Positions 35,722 through 43,951 of a DNA stretch of 64,000 nt are shown here, in pieces. Source of the stretch: Pseudozobellia sp. WGM2 (GTDB taxonomy: Bacteria; Bacteroidota; Bacteroidia; Flavobacteriales; Flavobacteriaceae); assembly GCF_017810075.1 (NCBI RefSeq), contig NZ_JADNYK010000012.1, forward strand, positions 1 through 64,000, in the 5' to 3' direction. The notes beneath the pieces were generated by a model. It saw only the letters and a program-made list of their open reading frames with translations. It had not been told where the DNA came from and did no database searches. The translations under genes and the position numbers were made by a program. Position 1 is the stretch's first letter. Every line of letters begins with the position of its first letter.

Positions 35722-38211
35722 ATGCTAAAATCCATCATCTTCAAACTGACTTTATTCCTTTTTACTATTAATTTTACAACTGTAGAAGCTCAAATTTTCA
35801 AAAAGAGCAAGAGCGAAAAATCAGAGAAAAAAGGTGAGGACAAAGACGACAAAATAAAACCTTATAAAAAGGTCATTACTAAAGAAGCAAAGACCGATAA
35901 GGGCCTCTTTGATGTTCATGTTGTCGATGAAGATCATTTCTACGAAATACCAGATTCACTCTTCAACAAAGAAATGTTGATGGTAAGTAGAATCTCTAAA
36001 ACTGCTACAGGCATCGGTTTTGGCGGAGGTAAAATAAACACTAAAGTGCTTCGGTGGGAGAAAAAACCGACCAAGGTTCTATTGCGCGTGGTAAGTTATA
36101 ACGTCTATGCAGCTGATTCACTACCCGTGCATGAGGCTGTCGTCAATTCAAATTTTGAACCCGTGCTTCATGCTTTTGACATTAAAGCGTTTAAAAAAGA
36201 TTCTCTGAAACCGGCGACAGTTATTCAGGTCAATGATTTTCTTGAGAAAGATGTAATGGCCTTAGGTATGCCCGAGGGATATAGAGAACGCTATAAGGTA
36301 TCTCGATTAGATGAGGCCAGAAGCTATATTGAAAGTATAAAAAGTTACCCCTTGAACGTAGAGGCTCGCCATGTTAAAACCTATTTGGCAAAAAAACCAC
36401 CGAGTAACGGAAGCCTAGGTTCAATATCGGTTGAAATCAATAACTCAATGGTGTTACTTCCTGAAACTCCCATGAAACGCCGATATTTTGACGAACGAGT
36501 CGGTTGGTTCACAAGCGGACAAACAGATTACGGCCTCGATGTACAAGAAAGCAAGACGGTAAAATTTCTAGACCGATGGCGTTTAGAAGTTAAGGAAGAA
36601 GATAGAGAGAAATTCAAAAATGGAGAATTGGTCGAGCCCAAAAAACCGATAGTATATTATGTAGACCGAGCCACCCCTAAAAAATGGATTCCCTATATCA
36701 AGCAGGGTATCGAAGATTGGCAAGTTGCTTTTGAAGAAGCTGGTTTTAAGAATGCCATTCTTGCGAAGGATCCCCCGACACCTGAAGAAGACCCCGAATG
36801 GTCACCGGAAGACGTACGTTATTCGGTGGTTCGCTATTTAGCATCCCCAATTCCCAATGCGAACGGCCCACATGTTAGTGACCCCCGAAGCGGTGAAATA
36901 TTGGAGTCGGATATTAACTGGTACCATAATGTAATGACCTTATTGCGTAACTGGTTTTTCGTTCAAACGGCTGCTATCAACCCTGAAGCCCAAAAATTAG
37001 CATTTAAAGATGAGATCATGGGGCGACTGATTCGGTTCGTATCTGCTCATGAAGTGGGTCACACCCTAGGTTTACCCCATAATATGGGAAGCAGCGTTGC
37101 CTACCCGGTCGATTCATTACGTTCTGTATCTTTCACCAAAAAGTACGGTACGGCACCTTCTATAATGGATTATGCCCGTTTCAACTACGTAGCCCAACCC
37201 GAAGATGGTGATGTTGCCCTAATGCCAGATATAGGCATCTATGACAAATATGCCATCAAGTGGGGATACCACCCTATTCTAGATAAATCTGCGAAAGAAG
37301 AAGAATCGGTATTAGATGAATGGATTATGGAACATGCCGGTGATCCGCTTTATCGATTCGGTCATCAACAAGTTGGCGACATAGTAGACCCCAGTTCCCA
37401 AACCGAAGATCTGGGCGATGACGCTATCAAAGCAAGCTCCTACGGTATCGAAAACTTAAAACGAATTGTACCCAACCTCATTCTATGGACCCAAGAAGAA
37501 GGAAAAACCTATGAGGACCTAGAAAAACTATACGGTCAAGTAATTGCGCAATTCAACAGATACATGGGGCATGTTTCCAATAACATCGGTGGGGTATACG
37601 AGCTTCAAAAAACCTATGACCAAGAAGGTGCCGTATATATTCCTGTAGCAAAAGAACATCAAGAAAACTGTATGAGCTTCTTACAGCAAGAGCTTTTTAG
37701 TACTCCTGAGTGGTTGTTAGACCAGAATATCTTTAATAAGATTCAGTATTCTGGTTTTTTAGAACAGGTGCGAACCATGCAGGTACGTACCTTAGACAAT
37801 ATTCTAAGCCTAGGAAAATTGCAGCGAATACTAGAAAATGAGACCGCCAACGGTGCCGAAGCTTATCGACTGACCCAAATGATGGATGACCTTAGAACTG
37901 GAATCTGGTCTGAACTCAATACAGGAAAAACTATAGATACCTATAGGCGTAACCTACAAAAAGCGCACGTTGATCGATTGGCCTATTTAATGACCGCCGA
38001 AAATCAGAAAAAGCAGCCGGCCTATGACGGTTATCAAAAATCAACGGTCGTAAATACAAGTCAATCTGATATTCGGTCGATAGCAAGAGCTGAATTGGTA
38101 ATCCTACAGCGAATGGTAAAAAATGCTATCAATAGAACTTCAGATAGCATGAGCAAGTATCATTTGCAAGATGTTGAGAAACGCATAGATTTAATCTTGA
38201 ATCCAAATTAA
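35722..38211 (+). CDS. Large exported zinc metalloprotease (DUF5117/DUF5118 type)
   Basis: An 829-residue protein from the ATG at 35722; an upstream TTG frame adds 17 residues before the signal peptide and is rejected. Signal peptide about 1-23 (TVEAQ). A Lys/Glu-rich linker leads to the DUF5118 (about 50-100; ITKEAKTDKGLFDVHVV) and DUF5117 (about 100-290; DSLFNKEMLMVSRISKTATG) regions. The metzincin-like peptidase domain has HEVGHTLGLPHN (His443, Glu444, His447, His453) and SIMDYARFNYVAQPEDG, the Met-turn. The C-terminal part is helical. The family is common in Bacteroidota; substrates are not known. Confidence 0.88.
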   Translation: MLKSIIFKLTLFLFTINFTTVEAQIFKKSKSEKSEKKGEDKDDKIKPYKKVITKEAKTDKGLFDVHVVDEDHFYEIPDSLFNKEMLMVSRISKTATGIGFGGGKINTKVLRWEKKPTKVLLRVVSYNVYAADSLPVHEAVVNSNFEPVLHAFDIKAFKKDSLKPATVIQVNDFLEKDVMALGMPEGYRERYKVSRLDEARSYIESIKSYPLNVEARHVKTYLAKKPPSNGSLGSISVEINNSMVLLPETPMKRRYFDERVGWFTSGQTDYGLDVQESKTVKFLDRWRLEVKEEDREKFKNGELVEPKKPIVYYVDRATPKKWIPYIKQGIEDWQVAFEEAGFKNAILAKDPPTPEEDPEWSPEDVRYSVVRYLASPIPNANGPHVSDPRSGEILESDINWYHNVMTLLRNWFFVQTAAINPEAQKLAFKDEIMGRLIRFVSAHEVGHTLGLPHNMGSSVAYPVDSLRSVSFTKKYGTAPSIMDYARFNYVAQPEDGDVALMPDIGIYDKYAIKWGYHPILDKSAKEEESVLDEWIMEHAGDPLYRFGHQQVGDIVDPSSQTEDLGDDAIKASSYGIENLKRIVPNLILWTQEEGKTYEDLEKLYGQVIAQFNRYMGHVSNNIGGVYELQKTYDQEGAVYIPVAKEHQENCMSFLQQELFSTPEWLLDQNIFNKIQYSGFLEQVRTMQVRTLDNILSLGKLQRILENETANGAEAYRLTQMMDDLRTGIWSELNTGKTIDTYRRNLQKAHVDRLAYLMTAENQKKQPAYDGYQKSTVVNTSQSDIRSIARAELVILQRMVKNAINRTSDSMSKYHLQDVEKRIDLILNPN

Positions 38212-38465
38212 GGATGTATAATAGGCAGATGTATGTCTTAGACGCTATATGCTCATAGATATAACGTACGCCTATAAAACTAGGCCTCATACTAATATCC
38301 GGTTATGTTCGTTCATCGATGAAATACAAAATCAATCGGTGTAAGAAATACCCTAACAACATTTTAGTGGTGTTTGACCACACAAAGTACGTCTTACGCA
38401 ACAACTCGCGTTTTTGAGCTTAAGTTTTATATACTTTAGTACCAGAAATCAAAAACACACGTCCC

Positions 38466-38618
38466 ATGTCTGAAAGATTTAAAAGTTCAATATACTTAGC
38501 CGCATTTATTCTTGCATCGATTATTTATTATAACGAAACCAACACTGAAGCACCCCAAGCTTCTGAAATGGCATCTGCGGATGTGGAACAAATTTCAAAT
38601 GTTGAGGCGATAGATTAA
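38466..38618 (+). CDS. Small membrane protein (50 aa), unknown function
   Basis: A 50-residue frame with ATG at 38466: a short basic start (SERFKSS), one hydrophobic helix (IYLAAFILASIIYY) and an acidic Ala/Glu-rich tail (EAPQASEMASADVEQISNVEAID). A good terminator follows 30 bp after the stop, which supports a real transcript. Family not recognised. Confidence 0.55.
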   Translation: MSERFKSSIYLAAFILASIIYYNETNTEAPQASEMASADVEQISNVEAID

Positions 38619-38648
38619 CAATATTAAATTCGAACAAACCTACTTATT

Positions 38649-38674
38649 AGGGTGTGATTTCACACCCTTTTTTT
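38649..38674 (+). terminator. Rho-independent terminator
   Basis: GGGTGTG-ATTT-CACACCC followed by seven T, immediately after the 50-residue gene. Confidence 0.85.
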
Positions 38675-38785
38675 GTGCCCGAAAATGAAATCATAGGCTG
38701 TTAAAAAATATATAATTTAAAATAGCCCATTAAACCAAAGAGATATTGAACGGTCATATAGGTGTTAATTTATAAAAATAGAAAA

Positions 38786-39235
38786 ATGAAGAAAGTTATT
38801 GTAATACTACTATGTATGGTTGGCGTAACCGCCATGGCTCAAAAAGGTGATAACCCAGAAAGAGGTCACATGAAAGAACTTAGTCCTGAACAGGCCGCAA
38901 CGTTACAGACCAAAAAGCTCACATTGGCACTTGACCTTGACAAAAATCAGCAATCTAAAGTTATGGCCCTTAATTTGGAGCATGCCAAAATGAGAAAAGC
39001 CAAAATGGAAGAGCGAAAAGCTGCAAAAGAAAAAGGTGAGGTGAAAAAACCGACAGCTGATGAACGCTATGCTATGCAAAATGAAAAATTGGACCAGATG
39101 ATAGCTCACAAAGCCGAGATGAAAAATGTGCTTTCCGAAGAGCAGTATCAAAAATGGCAAAAAATGAACATGCATAAAAAGAAAAAATCAGGTAAAAGAC
39201 GTGATAAAAGAAAAGAACGTCACTCAAGAAAGTAA
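38786..39235 (+). CDS. DUF4890/Spy-like secreted basic protein
   Basis: A 149-residue protein from the ATG at 38786 (the earlier TTG adds eight residues before the signal peptide). Signal peptide 1-18 (VTAMAQ). The mature part is helical and charged with an LSPEQAATLQTKKLTLALDLDKNQ start and an LSEEQYQKWQKM repeat near the end, the two LTxxQ-like motifs of Spy/CpxP-type proteins; Bacteroidota versions are named DUF4890. It ends in a very basic tail (KKKKSGKRRDKRKERHSRK). Probably a periplasmic stress-related chaperone-like protein (inference). Confidence 0.7.
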   Translation: MKKVIVILLCMVGVTAMAQKGDNPERGHMKELSPEQAATLQTKKLTLALDLDKNQQSKVMALNLEHAKMRKAKMEERKAAKEKGEVKKPTADERYAMQNEKLDQMIAHKAEMKNVLSEEQYQKWQKMNMHKKKKSGKRRDKRKERHSRK

Positions 39236-39256
39236 TTCTATTTAACTGCAGAATAT

Positions 39257-39288
39257 AAAAAGCCACTCAATTTAGAGTGGCTTTTTTT
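39257..39288 (+). terminator. Rho-independent terminator
   Basis: AAAAAGCCACTC / GAGTGGCTTTTT, a 12-bp stem with a 6-nt loop and T-run; symmetric A and T tracts. Confidence 0.85.
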
Positions 39289-39389
39289 ATGAAAACTTTA
39301 CAGCATGCATTAGGTGGAACGAGTGTTTAAAATCTCAATTTGAGTATCTTCGAAACATTGGTTCTATCCAAACATTATCTTATACTGAA

Positions 39390-40262
39390 ATGGATTTATT
39401 GAAAAAATTAGGTTACCCGAAAAACACTAAACTTCTCATTATTCATGCCGACGATGCGGGGCTATCGCACTCAGAGAACAGGGCGACAATTAAAACCCTA
39501 GAAGACGGTTTTGTGAATTCGTATAGTATTATGGTACCTTGCCCATGGTATTATGAAATGGCCCTTTATGCAAAAAATAACCCCCAATACGATTACGGAA
39601 TTCATTTAACCCTTACCTGTGAATGGGAAAACTACAAATTCGGACCAGTGTTACCTGTATCCCAAGTGCCCAGTCTTGTTGATGAAAATGGTCACTTTTA
39701 TAAATCGCGGGAGAAACTTAGACAAAATGCTTCTGCAGCAGATATTGCTAAAGAACTTGAGGCACAAATAAAAAAAGCACTTGAATTCGGACTTGAACCG
39801 ACCCATCTAGATTCGCATATGTACAGCGTGGGGGCTCACCCTGAATTCTTCAAAATCTATAAAAATCTAGGTGAACAATTTAATTTACCTGTTTTTCTCA
39901 ACAAACAATTGTTGCAAATGGTAGGTCTAGACCCCAAGACGAACCTGAGTGATAGTGATTACACCATAGACCATACTTACTTTGGTGAATTTAAATATTT
40001 TGAGAATGGAGAACTGTACGATTATTATAAGAAGTCTATTGAAAATATGGGGTATGGGGTTAATTTAATTTTAATTCACCCGGCCTTTAATGACGATGAA
40101 ATGAAAGGCGTAACCATTAACCATCCAAATTTTGGCTCAGAGTGGCGTCAAATTGACCTTGATTTTTTCACAACCGAAAAAAGCCGTGCGTTATTAAAGA
40201 AAAATGACATAAAGTTGATTACCTGGAAAGAAATCAAATACTTAATTCAAAACAACACTTAA
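39390..40262 (+). CDS. ChbG/YdjC-family carbohydrate deacetylase
   Basis: A 290-residue cytoplasmic-looking protein (no signal). The N-terminal [20 protein letters not shown] carries the HADD motif with metal/catalytic Asp; [10 protein letters not shown] and [16 protein letters not shown] supply the metal-binding His residues; [13 protein letters not shown] is the late His motif. This is the YdjC/ChbG fold (hopanoid or chitooligosaccharide deacetylase relatives). The substrate is probably an N-acetylated sugar; nothing nearby names it. Confidence 0.85.
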   Translation: MDLLKKLGYPKNTKLLIIHADDAGLSHSENRATIKTLEDGFVNSYSIMVPCPWYYEMALYAKNNPQYDYGIHLTLTCEWENYKFGPVLPVSQVPSLVDENGHFYKSREKLRQNASAADIAKELEAQIKKALEFGLEPTHLDSHMYSVGAHPEFFKIYKNLGEQFNLPVFLNKQLLQMVGLDPKTNLSDSDYTIDHTYFGEFKYFENGELYDYYKKSIENMGYGVNLILIHPAFNDDEMKGVTINHPNFGSEWRQIDLDFFTTEKSRALLKKNDIKLITWKEIKYLIQNNT

Positions 40263-40383
40263 ATTCCGATAAACTTTCTTCTAATGGTATGTAGTTACTA
40301 AGATAGTTCTAACATGGCATGTTTGTTGTTTTTCCCATTCCATGTTCAATAAAATGATAAATCACAACTATAAATTTATTCAA

Positions 40384-40803
40384 ATGAAGATTAAATATAT
40401 AATTCTAATAATACCCATTATTTTGTTCTCATGTAAATCTCAAAACAAAATACCCAATATAGATTTTTATAACGCTACATGGGAGCTTGAGTATATATCG
40501 GGCCCTCGTATTGCCTTTCATGCACTTTATCCGAATAAAAAACCTATTATAAACTTCAATTCAGAAAATAATACAGTAGTAGGCAATAGCAGTTGTAACG
40601 GGTACTCGGCGCCTTTTAACCTCAATGGTAATGCCATCTCTTTTGGCGAACCTGGCCCTTCGACCTTGATGTATTGCGGTGAAGGCGAAAAAGTATTTTT
40701 GAACATGATGAAAAAAATCAATGCCTATGGTTTTGATGAAGAAGGTAAATTACAACTGCTTATGAACGAAATACCCGTAATGCGTTTTAAAAAAGCCAAC
40801 TAG
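40384..40803 (+). CDS. META-domain (HslJ-like) lipoprotein
   Basis: A 139-residue protein from the ATG at 40384 (earlier in-frame ATGs precede the signal sequence). Lipoprotein signal with Cys17 (ILFSC-KSQ). The mature part matches the META/HslJ fold: ATWELEYISGPRIAF, PIINFNSENNTVVGNSSCNGYSAPFNL, GPSTLMYCGEGEKVFLNMMKKI. The paired Cys in SSCNGYS and LMYCGEG are typical. Function unknown; E. coli HslJ is a heat-inducible envelope protein linked to novobiocin resistance. Confidence 0.85.
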   Translation: MKIKYIILIIPIILFSCKSQNKIPNIDFYNATWELEYISGPRIAFHALYPNKKPIINFNSENNTVVGNSSCNGYSAPFNLNGNAISFGEPGPSTLMYCGEGEKVFLNMMKKINAYGFDEEGKLQLLMNEIPVMRFKKAN

Positions 40804-40943
40804 TTTTAATATGCCATAGATTTTGAAGAAGAAACCCACCCTCTGAAATAGAAATAAAATAATACGAGCTAAAGCAAGCAGTCTTTCATAGCTTAGCCAT
40901 CTTGATTAAAACGAATCTATCTTATAAAAAAATCACTATTTAG
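40804..40943. other. Gap with no feature seen
   Basis: Part of the 355-base gap between the META lipoprotein and arsR. I see no gene, terminator or promoter consensus in this part. Confidence 0.4.
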
Positions 40944-41093
40944 TTTCTTGCGGACCTCAAAAACAAGTTCGCCCAAGAGGCCATAAATACCCTGACCAAA
41001 GAGAACGCTTATAATTGGTGGAATAAAATAGATAGGCAGTTCAACCTTGAATCTTTACCACGTATAACATTGAATAGAGAGCTGAAAAGTTAA
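40944..41093 (+). pseudogene. Possible 3' remnant of a coding sequence
   Basis: An open stretch without ATG, directly after an in-frame TAG at 40941, reads as protein-like sequence (ADLKNKFAQEAINTLTKENA...WWNKIDRQFNLESLPRITLNRELKS) to a TAA. It has a balanced amino-acid mix unlike the AT-rich noise around it. It could be the tail of a decayed gene left of the arsenic operon, or chance. I do not recognise the protein. Confidence 0.3.
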
Positions 41094-41107
41094 TTAAAAA
41101 ACACAAA

Positions 41108-41150
41108 TTTGGATGCTATATTATTTAATCGTAATATTGCAATGTAATAA
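41108..41150 (+). promoter_or_regulatory. arsR promoter with overlapping operator
   Basis: TTTG (41108-41111), 20-nt spacer, TAATATTG (41132-41139). The sequence TTAATCGTAA-T-ATTGCAAT (41125-41143) overlaps the -7 box and is repeated in front of the next gene. It contains the palindrome ATTGCAAT. It is the likely ArsR binding site (inference). Confidence 0.6.
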
Positions 41151-41158
41151 TTAAAGAG

Positions 41159-41491
41159 ATGGGATTAGCCAAAACTGAAATGTTCACTGATGAACAAAAC
41201 GAAATAGCATTGTTCGCCAAGGTTTTCGGGCATCCGGCCCGGGTGGCAATTCTACAATATTTGTTCAAACTCAAAACCTGTTTCTGTGGAGATTTGGTCA
41301 GCGAAATTGGCTTGGCCCAACCCACAATATCCCAACATCTAAAAGAACTTAAACATTTGGGCCTTATAAAAGGTAATGTTGAAGGTACCAGTGTATGTTA
41401 TTGTATAGCTGTAGAGAATTGGAGTAGTATGAAGGAAACGATGTTAGAATTTTTAAATCAAGACATTACGAGCAATCAGAACTGTTGTTAA
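41159..41491 (+). CDS. arsR: ArsR/SmtB-family metalloregulator of the arsenic operon
   Basis: A 110-residue winged-helix repressor. Helix-turn-helix: CGDLVSEIGLAQPTISQHLKELKHLGLIKG. A Cys-X-Cys pair lies just before the recognition region (LKTCFCGDLV) and a Cys-Cys end (NQNCC) plus SVCYCIAV could bind arsenite. Like other ArsR proteins it should leave DNA when As(III) binds, releasing the downstream genes. It is the first gene of the ars cluster and has an operator-like repeat on each side. Confidence 0.9.
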   Translation: MGLAKTEMFTDEQNEIALFAKVFGHPARVAILQYLFKLKTCFCGDLVSEIGLAQPTISQHLKELKHLGLIKGNVEGTSVCYCIAVENWSSMKETMLEFLNQDITSNQNCC

Positions 41492-41505
41492 AAAATTTGG
41501 TTCCA

Positions 41506-41531
41506 TTAATCGTAAAATTGCAATATTAAGA
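41506..41531 (+). promoter_or_regulatory. Second copy of the ars operator-like element
   Basis: TTAATCGTAA-A-ATTGCAAT (41506-41524) repeats the element before arsR with one change in this core, including the palindrome ATTGCAAT. It precedes the DUF6428 gene by about 28 bp. TAAAATTG (41513-41520) could be a -7 box but the nearest TTTG is only 13 nt upstream, so this copy may be operator only. Confidence 0.6.
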
Positions 41532-41552
41532 TTAAATAAAACGAAGACTACT

Positions 41553-42017
41553 ATGAATTTATCTGAAATTAAAGAAACCCTTAAGCAGCTAGAAAAAATT
41601 GCCTTTAAATTACCGAACGGTGAATTGGTTCCCCGACATTTTCATGTAACCGAGGTAGGTAAAGTAACCAAAAACTTTATTGACTGCGGAGGTACGGTCA
41701 GAAACGAAGAGGTCGTTAATTTTCAATTATGGAATGCCAACGATTACGATCATAGACTTCATCCCGAAAAATTAGTAGATATTATAGAATTGTCTCAAAA
41801 CAAATTAAACATTGGCGACTTAGAGATAGAGGTAGAATACCAAGGTCGTACCATTGAAAAATTCGGGTTGGATTTTGACGGCACAAACTTTCTTTTGACC
41901 ACCAAGCAAACCGACTGCTTGGCAAAAGAAAACTGTGGCATTCCCGAACAACCTGAGTTGAAAGTTATCGAAACACAGGCTGCCAATACTTGTACTCCAG
42001 GCAGTGGATGCTGCTAA
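41553..42017 (+). CDS. DUF6428 family protein of the arsenic operon
   Basis: A 154-residue cytoplasmic protein. It has an N-terminal helix (SEIKETLKQLEKIAFKLPNG), then VPRHFHVTEVGKVTKNFIDCGGTVR (two His and one Cys close together) and VVNFQLWNANDYDHRLHPEKL. The end carries four Cys: KQTDCLAKENC and ANTCTPGSGCC. DUF6428 is regularly found in Bacteroidota ars operons between arsR and arsC. Thiol-rich ends suggest arsenite binding or hand-over, which is inference. It follows the second operator-like element and precedes the phosphatase-like gene by 20 bp. Confidence 0.8.
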   Translation: MNLSEIKETLKQLEKIAFKLPNGELVPRHFHVTEVGKVTKNFIDCGGTVRNEEVVNFQLWNANDYDHRLHPEKLVDIIELSQNKLNIGDLEIEVEYQGRTIEKFGLDFDGTNFLLTTKQTDCLAKENCGIPEQPELKVIETQAANTCTPGSGCC

Positions 42018-42037
42018 TCAATAATACAATTATTTAG

Positions 42038-42655
42038 ATGTCATTATATCAAAATATAGAGAACACCATTTCAGCTTTGAACGTTGAAACCATCTCTGAA
42101 GAACGTAAAAAAACACTACAACCGCTTGTTGAATTCATTCAACAAAAAGTAGACACGAAAGAAGATATTCGCATTAATTTCATCTGTACCCACAACTCTC
42201 GCAGAAGTCATCTATCACAAATTTGGGCACAGACTTTAGCCTATCACTTCGATGTTCGAAATGTTTTTTGCTATTCTGGTGGAACTGAAAGTACAGCTCT
42301 TTTTCCTATGGTAGCCAAAACGCTTGCGAATACCGGTTTTGAGGTTTCTAAAATTTCAGAAACCGAAAATCCTATTTATAGCATTAAATATTCAGAGAAT
42401 GAACATCCTGTTATAGGTTTTTCAAAAAAATTGGATAGTGAATTCAATCCTACTTCTCAATTTGCAGCTATTATGACTTGTTCGCAGGCCGATGGTGGCT
42501 GTCCATTTATTGCAGGGGCAGAAAAGCGAATTCCAATAACATTTGAAGACCCTAAGGCTTTCGACAACACTCCCCAACAGGCTGAGAAGTATGAAGAACG
42601 AAGTATTCAAATTGCTACGGAGTTGTTTTATGTATTCTCTCAAATTCAATCGTAA
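42038..42655 (+). CDS. arsC: ArsC-type arsenate reductase (low-molecular-weight phosphatase fold)
   Basis: A 205-residue protein with the active-site loop [17 protein letters not shown] (CX5R, Cys near residue 50) and the later general-acid region. Additional Cys occur in [14 protein letters not shown]. Such proteins reduce As(V) to As(III) or are named protein-tyrosine-phosphatase; the position between DUF6428 and Acr3 makes the arsenate role likely. The extended form (205 rather than about 135 residues) is usual in Bacteroidota. Its stop and the next ATG are 2 bp apart. Confidence 0.85.
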   Translation: MSLYQNIENTISALNVETISEERKKTLQPLVEFIQQKVDTKEDIRINFICTHNSRRSHLSQIWAQTLAYHFDVRNVFCYSGGTESTALFPMVAKTLANTGFEVSKISETENPIYSIKYSENEHPVIGFSKKLDSEFNPTSQFAAIMTCSQADGGCPFIAGAEKRIPITFEDPKAFDNTPQQAEKYEERSIQIATELFYVFSQIQS

Positions 42656-42657
42656 CT

Positions 42658-43704
42658 ATGGCTGAAAAAAAATTGAGTTTTCTCGATAGAAATCTAACTT
42701 TATGGATATTTTTCGCCATGGCTGTTGGTGTTGGTATCGGGTATTTTTCTCCAACGTTTCCCGAATTTATTAATTCATTTAGTAGTGGATCGACGAATAT
42801 ACCTATAGCCATAGGGCTGATATTAATGATGTACCCGCCATTGGCTAAGGTGAATTACGCCTTACTTCCTAAAGTTTTTCGGAACACCAAAATCTTATCC
42901 ATTTCCTTATTGCTAAATTGGATTATAGGGCCAGTACTCATGTTTCTTTTGGCCATCACTTTTCTTAGGGATTACCCGGAATATATGGTCGGTCTAATCT
43001 TAATAGGTTTGGCCCGTTGCATAGCCATGGTCTTGGTGTGGAACGACCTTGCTGAAGGCAGTAGTGAATATGGTGCAGGTCTGGTGGCCTTGAACAGCAT
43101 TTTTCAAGTATTTGCCTATAGCTTTTATGCCTACATTTTTATTACCGTACTTCCACCTTATTTTGGGTTCGAAGGAGCTATTGTTGACATTTCCATAGGA
43201 ACAATTGCCGAAAGTGTGGCCATCTATCTAGGTTTACCTTTTCTACTGGGCATTCTAAGTAGGTTAATTTTGGTCAAGCTTAAAGGTGAAGAATGGTACA
43301 CGACTAAATTTATTCCTGCGGTTTCACCTATGACCCTTATAGCCTTGCTTTTCACTATTGTAATCATGTTCTCGCTCAAAGGGGAGCTTATTGTTCAGAT
43401 TCCTCTTGATGTTTTGATCATAGCAGTTCCACTATTGATTTATTTTACGTTAATGTTCATCATTGGGTTCTTTGTTACCAAGGCTACAGGCACCGAGTAT
43501 GATAAAACAGCGTCAGTTGCATTTACCGCGGCAGGCAACAATTTTGAACTCGCAATTGCAGTAGCCATAGCTGTTTTCGGGCTTAATTCAGGTCAGGCCT
43601 TTGCCGGTGTAATAGGTCCGTTAGTAGAAGTTCCAGCGCTTATTCTTTTGGTAAAGGTTTCATTCTGGTTGCGAAAAAAATATTATAAAAATGTGATAGT
43701 ATAA
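42658..43704 (+). CDS. acr3: Acr3-family arsenite efflux transporter
   Basis: A 348-residue inner-membrane protein with ten hydrophobic helices. Acr3 motifs: [64 protein letters not shown] (with the conserved Cys in LARCIAMV) and [18 protein letters not shown]. It exports arsenite formed by the reductase. It ends the ars operon and is followed by a terminator. The conserved Cys in the fourth helix supports arsenite transport over other BASS-family substrates. Confidence 0.93.
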   Translation: MAEKKLSFLDRNLTLWIFFAMAVGVGIGYFSPTFPEFINSFSSGSTNIPIAIGLILMMYPPLAKVNYALLPKVFRNTKILSISLLLNWIIGPVLMFLLAITFLRDYPEYMVGLILIGLARCIAMVLVWNDLAEGSSEYGAGLVALNSIFQVFAYSFYAYIFITVLPPYFGFEGAIVDISIGTIAESVAIYLGLPFLLGILSRLILVKLKGEEWYTTKFIPAVSPMTLIALLFTIVIMFSLKGELIVQIPLDVLIIAVPLLIYFTLMFIIGFFVTKATGTEYDKTASVAFTAAGNNFELAIAVAIAVFGLNSGQAFAGVIGPLVEVPALILLVKVSFWLRKKYYKNVIV

Positions 43705-43727
43705 TTCATTTTATGGAGAACAGAATT

Positions 43728-43760
43728 GGGCAGGTCGTAAAGATCTGCCCTTTTTTATTT
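43728..43760 (+). terminator. Terminator of the ars operon
   Basis: GGGCAGGTC / GATCTGCCC (one G-T pair, 5-nt loop) then TTTTTTATTTT. Confidence 0.85.
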
Positions 43761-43951
43761 TGAAAATCTTAACCCAAGTCAACTTAAAGGCCACATACTA
43801 ATAGTATGGTTGGGCACAAGCTCGACCGGACTGAAAATATTTTATACCAAAACTTTAACTACAATCCCTTATCTTTAGTTGTTACTTAACACACTGAGGT
43901 TCTGCATAATTACCATGCTACCTTGTACTCAACCACTAAACTAAAGGGAAA

